In this document: positions 21,090 to 30,521 of the stretch, in pieces
Layout: each line of letters starts with the position of its first letter
Numbering within the stretch: position 1 is the first letter of the stretch
DNA from: Streptomyces sp. NBC_01689
GTDB lineage: Bacteria > Actinomycetota > Actinomycetes > Streptomycetales > Streptomycetaceae
NCBI RefSeq assembly: GCF_036250675.1
Contig: NZ_CP109592.1
Coordinates: 4,278,001-4,342,000 of the forward strand
DNA length: 64,000 nucleotides
Direction of reading: 5' to 3'
Made by a program: the position numbers and the translations under genes
The notes under the pieces: generated by a model
Told to the model about the DNA's origin: nothing
The model's input: the letters and a program-made list of their open reading frames with translations, nothing else
Databases searched by the model: none

Positions 21090-23731
21090 CGGTCCGCCCC
21101 CACGAGGTCGTCGGTGCCGGTGCTCCCGCCGGCGTCGGCGGTGCCGTCCCCGCCGGTGGTCTCGCCCGCGTCGGTACGTCGATCGACGTCGGCGCCCCGA
21201 TCGACGCCGGCAGGCCGATCGACGCCGGTGTCCCGATCGACGCCGGTACTCCGGCCGACGCCGGCACTCCGGCCGACATGACCGGTCCGGTCGGCAGCGG
21301 TGTCGGCGGGCGCACCCCCGTCGCCAGTGCCGTCGCCGGTGCCGTGGTCGTCGCCGGTGCCGTGGTCGTGGTCGCCCGCGTCGTGGTCCTCCGGTCCGGG
21401 GCCGAGCAGCAGGCGCAGCACCGGCAGGACGGCGTCGGCGCGTCCGGGGTCCGGTTCCGGGGCGAACCCGGGTGGGCCGGAGGCGGCGGCCGCGGCGCTC
21501 CCCCGCGCCCCCGGGCCGCGCCGGACCAGCTCCCCCAGCGTCCTGCGCACACCGGCCTCGTACGCCGAGAACGTGCGCCGCAGCAGCGGGAGCACGTCGG
21601 TGAACGCTTCCGCGGGCACCCCCGTCAGCCACGCGTCGACCAGTCCGAGCAGCCGCTCGTCGTGCACGAGCAGCATGCCTCCCCCCGCGCCGCCGCCGAC
21701 GAACCCTTCGATCCACCCGGCCGCGTCTCCCGGCTCCGTGCCCGGTGACAGCACGAGGCCCATGAGCCGGGCGGCCTCCTCCTGTCCCAGCTCGCCGTCG
21801 TCCAGCAGCAGCCGCACGGCCCGTCCCCGCAGAAGGCCGGGCACCGTGTCGCGGCCGGTCAGTACCCGCAGCACGGAGTGCCAGCGACCGCGCATCCCCG
21901 GGCCGGGCGGCGGCCCATCGGACCGGGCGGCCGGGGCCGTCCCCCCGGACGGTCCCGTCTCTCCCAACAGGCCCACCGCGCCGTGCACCGCGTCCACATG
22001 GCCGCGCATCTCCTCGGCCGCCTCGGCGTCGAGTGCCGCGCAGGCCGGCGGGAGACCGACGAAGATCCGCTCGGCGAGGCCCGCGGCGACGCCGGTGAGG
22101 GCGAGGGTGTCCGTGCCGCGCACGTCGCCGTAGCGCAGGGAGCGGACCAGCGCGGGCAGCGCCTGGGCGAGGTGGCCGACGTCCGTGTCCAGTGCCGCCC
22201 GGTCGGCGAGGGCCCGCATCACCACGGGCAGCGCGTCGGTGAGCCCGGCGAGCAGGCAGTGTTCGGCCAGTGCCGTGACGTCGGCCAGCGCGGACGGGGC
22301 GACGGCGTCCGCCTCCGCCCTGGCGGTCGCGGCGGACAGCACGGTCGTGCCCCACACCCCGGCCTCGGCGACCCGTACGGACAGCTCCGGCTCCCAGCGC
22401 AGGCGCCAGGTCTCCCGGAAGGTGCCGGTGCTGCCGCGGGACGCGGCGGGCTCGCCCCAGCCGACGCCGAGCAGCCGCAGCCGGTGCAGGAGCCGGCTGC
22501 GCTCCGCGTCGGTCTCGCCGCGCAGATCGAGCTCCATCTCCCTTTCCGCGGGCTCCGGTTTGATCCGCAGCCGCTTCTGGAGCCGGGTGAGGTCGCGCTG
22601 GAGCGGCACCGCGGGAGCGGACGGCGGCACCTCGCCCAGCACGTCGCCGACCACCAGCCGGTCGTGCACGAGCCGCAGCGGCACGTCGGAGCCCTCGCAC
22701 ATCACGGCCCGGACGGCGTCGGTGGTCTCGGTCAGTCCGGGCAGCGGGCGGCCTCGTACCGCGGCGAGCGTGTCCGCCAGCCGCACCGCCTCGATGACGT
22801 GCGCGGGCGAGACCGTCCGGTCCTCGTCCCGCAGCAGCCGGGCCACCTTGGTCATCCACCGCTCGACCGGGCGGTCCGGGGCGTCGAAGAGGTGCCCGTA
22901 CCAGCCGGGCGAGTCGATGCCCGCGCCGTACCCGCCGGCCCGGGACAGTCTGCGGTGTGTCCATGGCACCCACGTCATGTCCGCCCGGGCCCTGGGCAGT
23001 CCCTTGAGCAGCGCCCGGTCGGCGGCGACCGTGGTCCTGCGGCGCAGCGCGGGCACGTGCCAGGCCCCGCACACCACGGCGACGTCGTCCCCGAACTCCC
23101 GCTGGGCCGCGCGCACCTGGAGGCGCATGTACGCCTCACGCTCCGGGTCACGGTGGTGTCCGCCGTCCCCGTAGGTCTCCCGCAGTGCTCCCATCGCCTC
23201 CTCCAGCACGGTGAACGGCGCGAACGGGTCGGTGCCGGTCCCGCCACGGTGCTCGACCGCGTCCTCCCACCAGCGCTCGGGGTCGTCGTGACCGGCCGTC
23301 CGCGCGAGCACGGCGAGCGGGTCGATCCGCACGGCGTCGCCCGCGGGCTCGGTGGGCGGGAGCGGCGGTTCCTCCTTCTCCCACGCCAGCGTGTGCGCCG
23401 CGGGCAGGTCGATGAAGCGGGCCGGGACCCCGTGGTCCAGCGACCACCGGATCGCCACCCACTCCGGGGAGAACCCGGCCAGCGGCCAGAAGGCGGAGCG
23501 GCCGGGCTCGTCCACCACATGGGCCAGGAGCGCGACCGGAGGGCGCATGTCCGGGTCGGCGGCGAGCGGGAGGAGGGCGTCGGCCTCCGGGGGCCCCTCG
23601 ATCAGGACGGTCCGGGGCGCCGCCGCGTCCAGTGCGGCGCGCACGGCACGCGCCGAGCCGGGCCCGTGGTGCCGCACCCCCAGCAGGAGCGGCCCGGCCC
23701 CTCGCGGTCCGCCCTCCCCCGGTCCGGTCAC
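21086..23731 (-). CDS. DUF5682 protein, likely TraB/TIKI/ChaN-like hydrolase domain
   Basis: An 881-residue cytosolic protein starting GTG at 23731, coupled by 4-bp overlaps to the genes on both sides. The N-terminal domain (about 1-240) has GVRH at 18-21, IEGPPE at 44-49, a RExxM motif (REAYMRL, 198-204) and GAWH at 222-225. Two GxxH motifs with an intervening Glu and an R-x-x-M-like motif are the hallmark of the TraB/TIKI/ChaN/EreA-like group; this assignment is my inference. The middle is helical. The last 100 residues are low complexity with 6-residue G-V-D-R repeats. Lies between a MoxR ATPase and a vWA protein, likely as substrate or effector. Confidence 0.85.
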   Translation of the reverse strand: MTGPGEGGPRGAGPLLLGVRHHGPGSARAVRAALDAAAPRTVLIEGPPEADALLPLAADPDMRPPVALLAHVVDEPGRSAFWPLAGFSPEWVAIRWSLDHGVPARFIDLPAAHTLAWEKEEPPLPPTEPAGDAVRIDPLAVLARTAGHDDPERWWEDAVEHRGGTGTDPFAPFTVLEEAMGALRETYGDGGHHRDPEREAYMRLQVRAAQREFGDDVAVVCGAWHVPALRRRTTVAADRALLKGLPRARADMTWVPWTHRRLSRAGGYGAGIDSPGWYGHLFDAPDRPVERWMTKVARLLRDEDRTVSPAHVIEAVRLADTLAAVRGRPLPGLTETTDAVRAVMCEGSDVPLRLVHDRLVVGDVLGEVPPSAPAVPLQRDLTRLQKRLRIKPEPAEREMELDLRGETDAERSRLLHRLRLLGVGWGEPAASRGSTGTFRETWRLRWEPELSVRVAEAGVWGTTVLSAATARAEADAVAPSALADVTALAEHCLLAGLTDALPVVMRALADRAALDTDVGHLAQALPALVRSLRYGDVRGTDTLALTGVAAGLAERIFVGLPPACAALDAEAAEEMRGHVDAVHGAVGLLGETGPSGGTAPAARSDGPPPGPGMRGRWHSVLRVLTGRDTVPGLLRGRAVRLLLDDGELGQEEAARLMGLVLSPGTEPGDAAGWIEGFVGGGAGGGMLLVHDERLLGLVDAWLTGVPAEAFTDVLPLLRRTFSAYEAGVRRTLGELVRRGPGARGSAAAAASGPPGFAPEPDPGRADAVLPVLRLLLGPGPEDHDAGDHDHGTGDDHGTGDGTGDGGAPADTAADRTGHVGRSAGVGRSTGVDRDTGVDRPAGVDRGADVDRRTDAGETTGGDGTADAGGSTGTDDLVGADR

Positions 23732-24936
23732 GCGCTCACCTCCCGGCAGGCCCGGTAGAAGTCCTTCCAGCCCTCGCGCTCACGGACGACCGCCTCCAGA
23801 TACTCCTGCCAGATCACCCGGTCGGCCGCCGGGTCGCGGACGACCGCGCCGAGCACGCCCGCTGCCACGTCCGAGGCGCGCAGCACCCCGTCGCCGAAGT
23901 GGGCGGCCAGCGCGAGGCCGCCGGTGACGACGGAGATGGCCTCGGCGGTGGACAGCGTGCCGCTGGGCGACTTGAGCTTCGTACGCCCGTCGGCGGTCAC
24001 CCCGTCGCGCAGCTCACGGAAGACGGTGACGACGCGTCGGATCTCGTCGACGCCGTCCGGGACCGACGGGAGGTCGAGGGAGCGGCCGATCTGGTCGACG
24101 CGGCGCGAGACGATGTCCACCTCGGCCTCGGCGGTCTCCGGCAGGGGCAGCACCACCGTGTTGAAGCGGCGGCGCAGGGCGCTGGACAGCTCGTTCACCC
24201 CGCGGTCCCGGTCGTTGGCGGTGGCGATCAGGTTGAAGCCGCGGACGGCCTGCGTCTCCTCGCCCAACTCCGGTATGGGCAGCGTCTTCTCGGACAGGAT
24301 CGTGATCAGCGTGTCCTGGACGTCCGCCGGAACCCGCGTCAGCTCCTCGACGCGGACCGTCATGCCCTCGGCCATGGCACGCATGACCGGGCTCGGCACG
24401 AGGGCGTCCCGGCTGGGGCCGTGCGCGAGCAGCCTGGCGTAGTTCCAGCCGTACCGGATCGCCTCCTCCGGTGTGCCGGCGGTGCCCTGCACCAGCAGGG
24501 TCGAGTCGCCGCTGACCGCCGCGGCCAGATGCTCGGACACCCAGGTCTTCGCGGTGCCGGGTACGCCGAGGAGCAGCAGGGCGCGGTCGGTGGCGAGGGT
24601 GGTGACCGCGACCTCGACGACGCGGCGCGGGCCCACGTACTTCGGTGTGATCCGCGTGCCGTCCGGCAGGGTGCCGCCCAGCAGATAGGTCGCCACCGCC
24701 CACGGCGACATCCGCCAGCGGGCGGGGCGGGGCCGGTCGTCCTGCGCGGCCAGTGCGGCGAGTTCGGCGGCGAAGGCGTGCTCGGCGTGCGGCCGCAGCA
24801 CCTCGCCGGGGCGCGCCCCGCTGCCCGCGGCGCCACCACCGGCGCTGACGGCGCTGTCGGCCGGGGCGGCTGCCCCGGCCTGTCCCGCGGGTGTGACTGC
24901 GGGCGTCGGTTCCACGGACTCGATGGACACGGTCAT
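23728..24936 (-). CDS. MoxR-family AAA+ ATPase
   Basis: A 402-residue protein. After a low-complexity front of about 45 residues the AAA+ core has Walker A LGVPGTAKT near residue 120, sensor region NLIATANDRDRGVNELSSALRRRFN with arginine finger, and a C-terminal lid. The Walker B position reads MTVRVEEL: a Glu stands where the family normally has Asp of the DE pair. The start is ATG at 24936 with GGGGGGACC upstream; earlier in-frame starts are ignored. First of three coupled minus-strand genes (ATPase, DUF5682, vWA), transcribed from a divergent promoter shared with the SWIM gene. Confidence 0.93.
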   Translation of the reverse strand: MTVSIESVEPTPAVTPAGQAGAAAPADSAVSAGGGAAGSGARPGEVLRPHAEHAFAAELAALAAQDDRPRPARWRMSPWAVATYLLGGTLPDGTRITPKYVGPRRVVEVAVTTLATDRALLLLGVPGTAKTWVSEHLAAAVSGDSTLLVQGTAGTPEEAIRYGWNYARLLAHGPSRDALVPSPVMRAMAEGMTVRVEELTRVPADVQDTLITILSEKTLPIPELGEETQAVRGFNLIATANDRDRGVNELSSALRRRFNTVVLPLPETAEAEVDIVSRRVDQIGRSLDLPSVPDGVDEIRRVVTVFRELRDGVTADGRTKLKSPSGTLSTAEAISVVTGGLALAAHFGDGVLRASDVAAGVLGAVVRDPAADRVIWQEYLEAVVREREGWKDFYRACREVSA

Positions 24937-24979
24937 GGCTCGGTCCCCCCTCCGGCTCGGCCGGTTCGGATCTGGTCCC

Positions 24980-25063
24980 ACCGTGCACCACACCACTGAC
25001 AATCGGCTCTGACCTGGGCGGACTTGTGTGTGACGGCCGATTGTCAGTGGGGGGATCTACCTT
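24980..25063. promoter_or_regulatory. Divergent DNA-damage-type (RecA-NDp/PafBC) promoter pair
   Basis: A perfect 15-bp inverted repeat (24993-25007 and 25036-25050, spacer 28 bp) holds TTGTCAGTG on each strand. On the plus strand TTGTCAGTG (25041-25049), 8 bp, then TACCTT (25058-25063) exactly fits TTGTCRGTG-N8-TAnnnT, the LexA-independent damage promoter described in actinobacteria. The SWIM-gene ATG is 7 bp past TACCTT, so that mRNA is probably leaderless. On the minus strand TTGTCAGTG, 8 bp, then CACGGT (24985-24980) fits with one mismatch and faces the MoxR gene. Confidence 0.8.
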
Positions 25064-25070
25064 CGGTGAC

Positions 25071-26426
25071 ATGACTCAGCAGGGGGTGCGCTGGACGGCG
25101 GATCAGGTGCTGGCACTGGCGCCCGACCCGGCGTCAGGCAGAGCGGGCAGCAAGCTCGGCACCGCCGGTTCGTGGTCGCACACAGGCAGTTCTGACGAGG
25201 GGACGTTATGGGGACTGTGCAGAGGAAGCGGCAGCACGCCTTATCAGACGGTCGTCGACATCGCGGACCCCACCGGGCCCGCCTGCACCTGCAGTTGTCC
25301 GAGCCGGAAGTTCCCGTGCAAGCACGCGCTGGGACTGCTGCTGCTCTGGGCGGGCGAGGACGGCGCGGTGCCGCGGGGGCCCCTGCCGGACTGGGCGGAG
25401 CGATGGCGGGAGGGGAGAAGGGAGCGAGCGGCGGCGAGTCGGACGACGGGCGCGGCATCTGGGACGGCGTCACCGGCTGATCCCGAGGCGGCCCGGCGCA
25501 GGGCGGAGCGCCGGGCCGCGCGGATCACCGCCGGGGCGGGGGAGTTGGAGCGGCGGCTGGCCGATCTGCTGCGGGGCGGTCTCGCCGCGGCCGAGCAGGC
25601 GGGGTACGGGATGTGGGAGGAGACGGCGGCCCGCATGGTCGACGCCCAGGCGCCCGGACTGGCCGCGCGGGTGCGGGAGTTGGGGGCCATTCCGGCCTCC
25701 GGTGCGGGCTGGCCCGTACGGCTGCTGGAGGAGTGCGCGCTGCTCCATCTCCTGGACCAGGGCTGGCTGCGCCGGGAGTCGCTGCCGGACGGGCTGGCCG
25801 CGACGGTCCGCTCCCGGGTCGGTCTGCCCGGCTCGGCGAGCGGCCCCGCGCTGCGGGACAGCTGGCTGGTCCTCGCCCAGCACGACACGGCGGACAGCCG
25901 TCTCACCACCCGCAGGATCTGGCTGTACGGCACGGGATCCGGCCGCACGGTCCGGCTCCTCTCCTACGGACCGGCCGGCCGCGCGCCGGAGCTGGCCCTG
26001 CCGGTGGGTCTGGCCTTCGAGGCGGAGATGTCGGTGTATCCGGGCACGGGCCGGCTCCGGGCGGCCCTCGGCGAGCGGTTCACCCTCCCGGCACCCACGC
26101 GCACCCGCCCGCCGGGAGTGAGCACACCCGTCGCGGCGGCGCGCTACGGCGAGGCGCTGCGCGACGATCCCTGGCTCGACTCCTTCCCGGTCACGCTGTC
26201 CCGCGTCATACCCACCCCCGACGGGGATTCGTGGCAACTGGCGGACGCGGAGGGGGACTTCGCCCTCCCGCTCACGGCCGCGGCGCTCGCCGGTCCCGGG
26301 CTGTGGCGGCTGGCCGCCGTTTCCGGCGGCGCCCCCGTGACGGTCTTCGGCGAGTGCGGCCACCGAGGCTTCACCCCGCTGACGGCCTGGCCGGAAGGGG
26401 CGGGCGAAGCGGTACCGCTGTGCTGA
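25071..26426 (+). CDS. SWIM zinc-finger protein
   Basis: A 451-residue protein. The SWIM motif (CxC...CxH) is at CTCSCPSRKFPCKH near residues 77-90. It is followed by a disordered linker, a helical segment (ERRLADLLRGGLAAAEQAGYGMWEE) and a C-terminal half of mixed structure. SWIM domains bind zinc and DNA or protein. The start is ATG at 25071. There is no ribosome site, but a -10 (TACCTT) sits 7 bp upstream, so leaderless translation is likely. Faces the MoxR-DUF5682-vWA operon and is followed by the DUF5691 gene, probably in one transcript. Confidence 0.93.
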   Translation: MTQQGVRWTADQVLALAPDPASGRAGSKLGTAGSWSHTGSSDEGTLWGLCRGSGSTPYQTVVDIADPTGPACTCSCPSRKFPCKHALGLLLLWAGEDGAVPRGPLPDWAERWREGRRERAAASRTTGAASGTASPADPEAARRRAERRAARITAGAGELERRLADLLRGGLAAAEQAGYGMWEETAARMVDAQAPGLAARVRELGAIPASGAGWPVRLLEECALLHLLDQGWLRRESLPDGLAATVRSRVGLPGSASGPALRDSWLVLAQHDTADSRLTTRRIWLYGTGSGRTVRLLSYGPAGRAPELALPVGLAFEAEMSVYPGTGRLRAALGERFTLPAPTRTRPPGVSTPVAAARYGEALRDDPWLDSFPVTLSRVIPTPDGDSWQLADAEGDFALPLTAAALAGPGLWRLAAVSGGAPVTVFGECGHRGFTPLTAWPEGAGEAVPLC

Positions 26427-26479
26427 CCGACGACACAGCGCCCTCCGCCGGCTGCCTTCTCCGCACACCGCAGGCAGCC

Positions 26480-26515
26480 TCACCTCTCTCACCTCTCTCA
26501 CCTCTCTCACCTCTC
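26480..26515. repeat. Four 9-bp tandem repeats (TCACCTCTC)
   Basis: Four exact copies lie in the 178-bp gap between the SWIM and DUF5691 genes, inside an unusually pyrimidine-rich stretch (about 26440-26580). A short Shine-Dalgarno (GGAAGGA) follows for the next gene. No stable hairpin is seen. Confidence 0.9.
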
Positions 26516-26604
26516 TCCATTTCCTCCGTCTCCCCTTCCCCTCCCGCCCGACGCCGCCCGCTCCCCCGCCCCGCCGCACGGAGAGACGGAAAGGAAGGAC
26601 GTTC

Positions 26605-28251
26605 ATGAACGCGACCCCCGCCACGGCGGACCTGCCCGCCGAGGGCTCCTGGGAAGAGCTCGTCACACTGGCGCTGCTCGGGACCGGACGGCGCACACCG
26701 CCCGCCTGGGCGGCCGGACGCGAGGTGCCCGTGGCAGTCCTGGACGCGGCCGCCGTCGCGACCCTGCGGCGGCGGGCCGGGATGCGGCCGGGCCGGGCGG
26801 CCGCCCGGCCCGAGCCCGCGGCGCCGGACCCCCGAAGCCCGCTGCCGCCCGCCGCGGCCCGCCGGCTCGCCGCGCTGCTGGCCGACCGGCCGGGCAGCGG
26901 AGGCGGCCGCCGGGGCGCCGCCCCCGACCTGATGGAGCTGCTGCCCCAGTGGCTCGCGCTGGCCGGCGCGCGCGGTTTCGCCGCCCCCGCCGAGACACTC
27001 CCCGCGCTCCTCGACGCGGCCCGCGGCCGCACGGATCTGCGGCCGGCCGCGCTGGCCTTCGCCGGACCGCGCGCCCTGTGGCTGGCCCGTCTGAACCCGG
27101 ACTGGCGGTTCGCGTTGCGCTCCGTGCCGGGCGGCGGTGCCGCGCTGCCCGGCCCCGACGAGCCCGAACGCACCCGACAGGTCTGGGAGGAGGGGCTGTT
27201 CGCCGAGCGGGTCGCGCTGCTCACGGCGCTGCGCGCCCGTCGCCCGGCGGCCGCGCGCGAGCTGCTCGCGACCACCTGGGGGACGGAGCGGGCCGAGGAC
27301 CGGCTGATGTTCCTCGACTCGCTGCGCTCGGGACTCGGTGCGTCCGACGAGCCGTTCCTGGAGCGGGCGCTCACCGACCGGAGCCGCAACGTACGGGCCA
27401 CGGCCGCGGAGCTGCTGTCCGCGCTGCCCGGTTCGGCGCTGGCCGCCCGGATGGCGGCCCGGGCCGGGTCGTGCGTGGCGGTCGACCGCACCCGGGAGAC
27501 GCCCTCGATCGTCGTCGAGGCGCCGCACGAGTGCGACGCGAGCATGGAGCGGGACGGTGTTGTCCCGAAAGCTCCGGCGGGACGAGGGGAACGGTCGTGG
27601 TGGCTGGGCCAGTTGGTCGAAGCAGCGCCGCTCGGGACATGGCCGCGGCGGCTGGGCGGACGTACACCGGAGGAGATCGTCGCGCTTCCCGTGACGGACG
27701 ACTGGCGGGACGAGCTGCACGCCGCGTGGTGCCGGGCCGCGGTGCGGCAGCGGGACCCCGGATGGTCACGGGCGCTGCTCGGCGCGCCCTCCGCCCCGGA
27801 GGCCGGCGGGCCGGGAGCGGTGTCGCTGGCGGAGCGGTCGAAGCTGCTCGCCACACTCGCCCCGACCGAACGGGCCGACTGGGTGGCGGGGTTCATCGCC
27901 ACGCACGGCCTGTCCGAGGCGTTCCAGCTGCTGGGGGTCTGCGCGGTGCCGTGGGCGGGGCCGCTGGGCCGGGCGGTGGTCGACGCGCTCGACATCGCGC
28001 GCAACGCGGGAAGTTACCCGTGGAGTTTCAGCGGGGTGATGGGGCTGGCCGAACGGTGCCTGGACCCTCTGGAGGCGGGGCGGCTCGAAGCGCTCACGGC
28101 GATACCCGACGAGACGGAGCACGCGGCACCGGGCGCCGGCGGCTACTGGGCGGAGGCCTTCCAGCGCCTCGTCACCACCTTGCGGCTGCGCGCGGACATG
28201 ACCGCGGAACTGTCGCCGCCGGAATCCGGGCGGGCATCCACGACGCCATGA
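26605..28251 (+). CDS. DUF5691 protein with HEAT-like repeats
   Basis: A 548-residue cytosolic protein. It opens SWEELVTLALLGTGRR, typical of DUF5691. The middle reads like HEAT repeats: LLTALRARRPAAARELLATTW, then EPFLERALTDRSRNVRATA with AAELLSALPGSALAARM. The C-terminal half is helical with few motifs (PYSWSFSG-like SYPWSFSGVMGLAERCL). HEAT folds usually bind proteins or DNA. The start is ATG at 26605 behind GGAAGGA. Second gene of the plus-strand arm of the damage-type divergent cluster, so it probably works with the SWIM, MoxR, DUF5682 and vWA proteins. Confidence 0.88.
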   Translation: MNATPATADLPAEGSWEELVTLALLGTGRRTPPAWAAGREVPVAVLDAAAVATLRRRAGMRPGRAAARPEPAAPDPRSPLPPAAARRLAALLADRPGSGGGRRGAAPDLMELLPQWLALAGARGFAAPAETLPALLDAARGRTDLRPAALAFAGPRALWLARLNPDWRFALRSVPGGGAALPGPDEPERTRQVWEEGLFAERVALLTALRARRPAAARELLATTWGTERAEDRLMFLDSLRSGLGASDEPFLERALTDRSRNVRATAAELLSALPGSALAARMAARAGSCVAVDRTRETPSIVVEAPHECDASMERDGVVPKAPAGRGERSWWLGQLVEAAPLGTWPRRLGGRTPEEIVALPVTDDWRDELHAAWCRAAVRQRDPGWSRALLGAPSAPEAGGPGAVSLAERSKLLATLAPTERADWVAGFIATHGLSEAFQLLGVCAVPWAGPLGRAVVDALDIARNAGSYPWSFSGVMGLAERCLDPLEAGRLEALTAIPDETEHAAPGAGGYWAEAFQRLVTTLRLRADMTAELSPPESGRASTTP

Positions 28252-28469
28252 CCCCCGGGGGCGGCGCTCCACACCGCGCCCTCACCCCCGTGCACCGGCG
28301 GGGCCGCGGCATCCCGCCGGGCGCGCGGGGAACAGCGCGACCGGCCACCGCTCACCCGAACCGGCACCGACCCCGGCACTCGCTCCCGCCGCGGACGGGT
28401 CCTCGTCCGGGACCGGCCGGGCGCGACCGGGGCCGGACCCCGTACCCGCCGCCCGCCGCGAACCGGGCG

Positions 28470-28886
<417 letters not shown>

Positions 28887-29380
28887 CACTGCCTCCATGA
28901 ACCGACTACAACGACCCGTACCGACACATATTCAACATTCCGCCGCTCACCGCGCCGGACGCACTTCCCCGGTACAGGCGCCCCGCACCGCACCGGCCGG
29001 GCAAGTGAACGAACGTTATCGTCAGATCCGTGTAAACCCCAGTTTCCCGCTGAAGAGCGAGGGGGAAATCACACGGTGGGACACATTCGCCGCGCATCGC
29101 TCCACGCTTCAGCGGCACCCGCGCCACAGTCACCCGTGGCGCGCGGGCCGCGACCGGAGCCTGCGCAAGGAGAGCCGCCAGCAGGTGGCGGCACCGGTAC
29201 CGCGCCGACGAGGCGTGGCGGCGGTGCGGCACACCGGCGGGAGCACGACGGCAGGGACTCCCGCCGCGCCACCGGCGCACCACGCGCCGCGAACGCACCG
29301 TCGGCCTCCGCCACCACGGCACTCCCCAAGGGCACACGGGGGACGGAGCGGTCCCTTCGCGTGTCGACTGGAGGTCGGCC
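28887..29380. other. 494-bp divergent gap between icmB and the lipase-like gene
   Basis: The half next to icmB is relatively A/T-rich (28905-29070) and should hold both promoters. An in-frame run from GTG 29076 to a TGA overlapping the lipase ATG exists, but its codons have low G/C at third positions, so I do not call it a gene. Confidence 0.5.
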
Positions 29381-30256
29381 ATGAAGGTCACCGGGACAGA
29401 GCCGCCCGTTCTCCCGTTCCACCGGCGCCTGTTGCCGGGCAGGCTGACCGGGATCTCGGTGGCCCTGCTGAAGGCGACGGCCCTGGAGATCGCGATCCTC
29501 GCCGGGCACCTCCTCCTCTATCCCTCCGGCATCGTGCAGGAGCGGCGCGCCGCCCCCGCCCTCCCGGCGTCCGACACCACCCGGCTGCCCACCGGGACCA
29601 AACCGCCGGTCGTCCTGCTGCACGGCTTCATCGACAACCGCTCGGTCTTCGTCCTCCTGCGCCGCAGTCTCGCCCAGCACGGCAGGCACCACGTCGAGTC
29701 GCTCAACTACTCGCCGCTGACGTACGACATCCGCACCGCGGCGGAGCTGCTGGGCCGGCACGTAGAGGACATCTGCGAGCGCACGGGGCGCGACCAGGTG
29801 GACATCGTCGGACACAGCCTCGGCGGACTGATCGCCCGGTACTACGTGCAGCGGCTCGGCGGCGATCTGCGGGTCCGCACCCTCGTCACGCTCGGCACAC
29901 CGCACTCGGGCACCCGGGTCGTCCCGCTGATGAACGCGCACCCGATCGTCCGCCAGATGCGCCCGGACTCCGAAGTGATCGAGGAGCTGCGCGAGCCGGC
30001 CCCCGACTGCCGTACGCGCTTCGTGAGTTTCTGGAGCGACCTCGACCATCTGATGGACCCGCTGGAGACGGCCGCCATCGACCACCCCGACCTGCTCGCG
30101 CAGAGCGTCCAGGTGACCGGCATCGGGCACCTCGCCCTGCCGGTCCACCCCGCCGTCGCCACCGGGATACGCCAGGCGCTCGACAGCGAGGACACCGACG
30201 TCCGCGGCACCGGCGCGGAGACCGTGGCCGAGGCCGGGGGCCTCACCGTGGCGTGA
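29381..30256 (+). CDS. Lipase-like alpha/beta hydrolase
   Basis: A 291-residue protein. An uncleaved-looking hydrophobic N-terminal segment (ISVALLKATALEIAILAGHLLLYP) suggests membrane attachment. The hydrolase core has the oxyanion region VVLLHGFIDN, the nucleophile elbow GHSLGG near residue 148, and a late His in GIGHLALPVHP. These fit triacylglycerol lipases or esterases of the PGAP1-like type. The substrate cannot be read from the sequence. The start is ATG at 29381 with GGAGG 7 nt upstream. It is followed by a terminator. Confidence 0.9.
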   Translation: MKVTGTEPPVLPFHRRLLPGRLTGISVALLKATALEIAILAGHLLLYPSGIVQERRAAPALPASDTTRLPTGTKPPVVLLHGFIDNRSVFVLLRRSLAQHGRHHVESLNYSPLTYDIRTAAELLGRHVEDICERTGRDQVDIVGHSLGGLIARYYVQRLGGDLRVRTLVTLGTPHSGTRVVPLMNAHPIVRQMRPDSEVIEELREPAPDCRTRFVSFWSDLDHLMDPLETAAIDHPDLLAQSVQVTGIGHLALPVHPAVATGIRQALDSEDTDVRGTGAETVAEAGGLTVA

Positions 30257-30273
30257 CGTCCGCCGGACAGCAC

Positions 30274-30316
30274 CCTTCCGGGTCCCTCCGGCCGACGCGA
30301 AAAGGGACCCGGAAGG
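30274..30316 (+). terminator. Stem-loop terminator after the lipase-like gene
   Basis: Perfect 14-bp arms (30274-30287 and 30303-30316) with a 15-nt loop, 18 bp past the stop codon. Confidence 0.85.
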
Positions 30317-30521
30317 CCGCCGGACGCGGCCCGGACCGGGTCGGGACAGCCGTCGAAGAGGCTCCGGACAGGGCTCGGACAGGCGTGGGGCAGGGCTCGG
30401 ACAGGCGCCGGACGGCGCCTCAATTTCGAACACTCATCGAACGCCAGGCCAAGCCCGTGCCCGCACTCCCCCGAAAGACAGCCGAATGCCCGTTTCCTGA
30501 GCGGAGGAAACCTGCGGAAGA

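Noticed and set aside
29076..29384. GTG-started 102-codon frame ending in an ATGA-like overlap with the lipase-like gene
   Set aside because: G/C at third codon positions is only about half in the first 20 codons, far below real genes here, and the product is low complexity.
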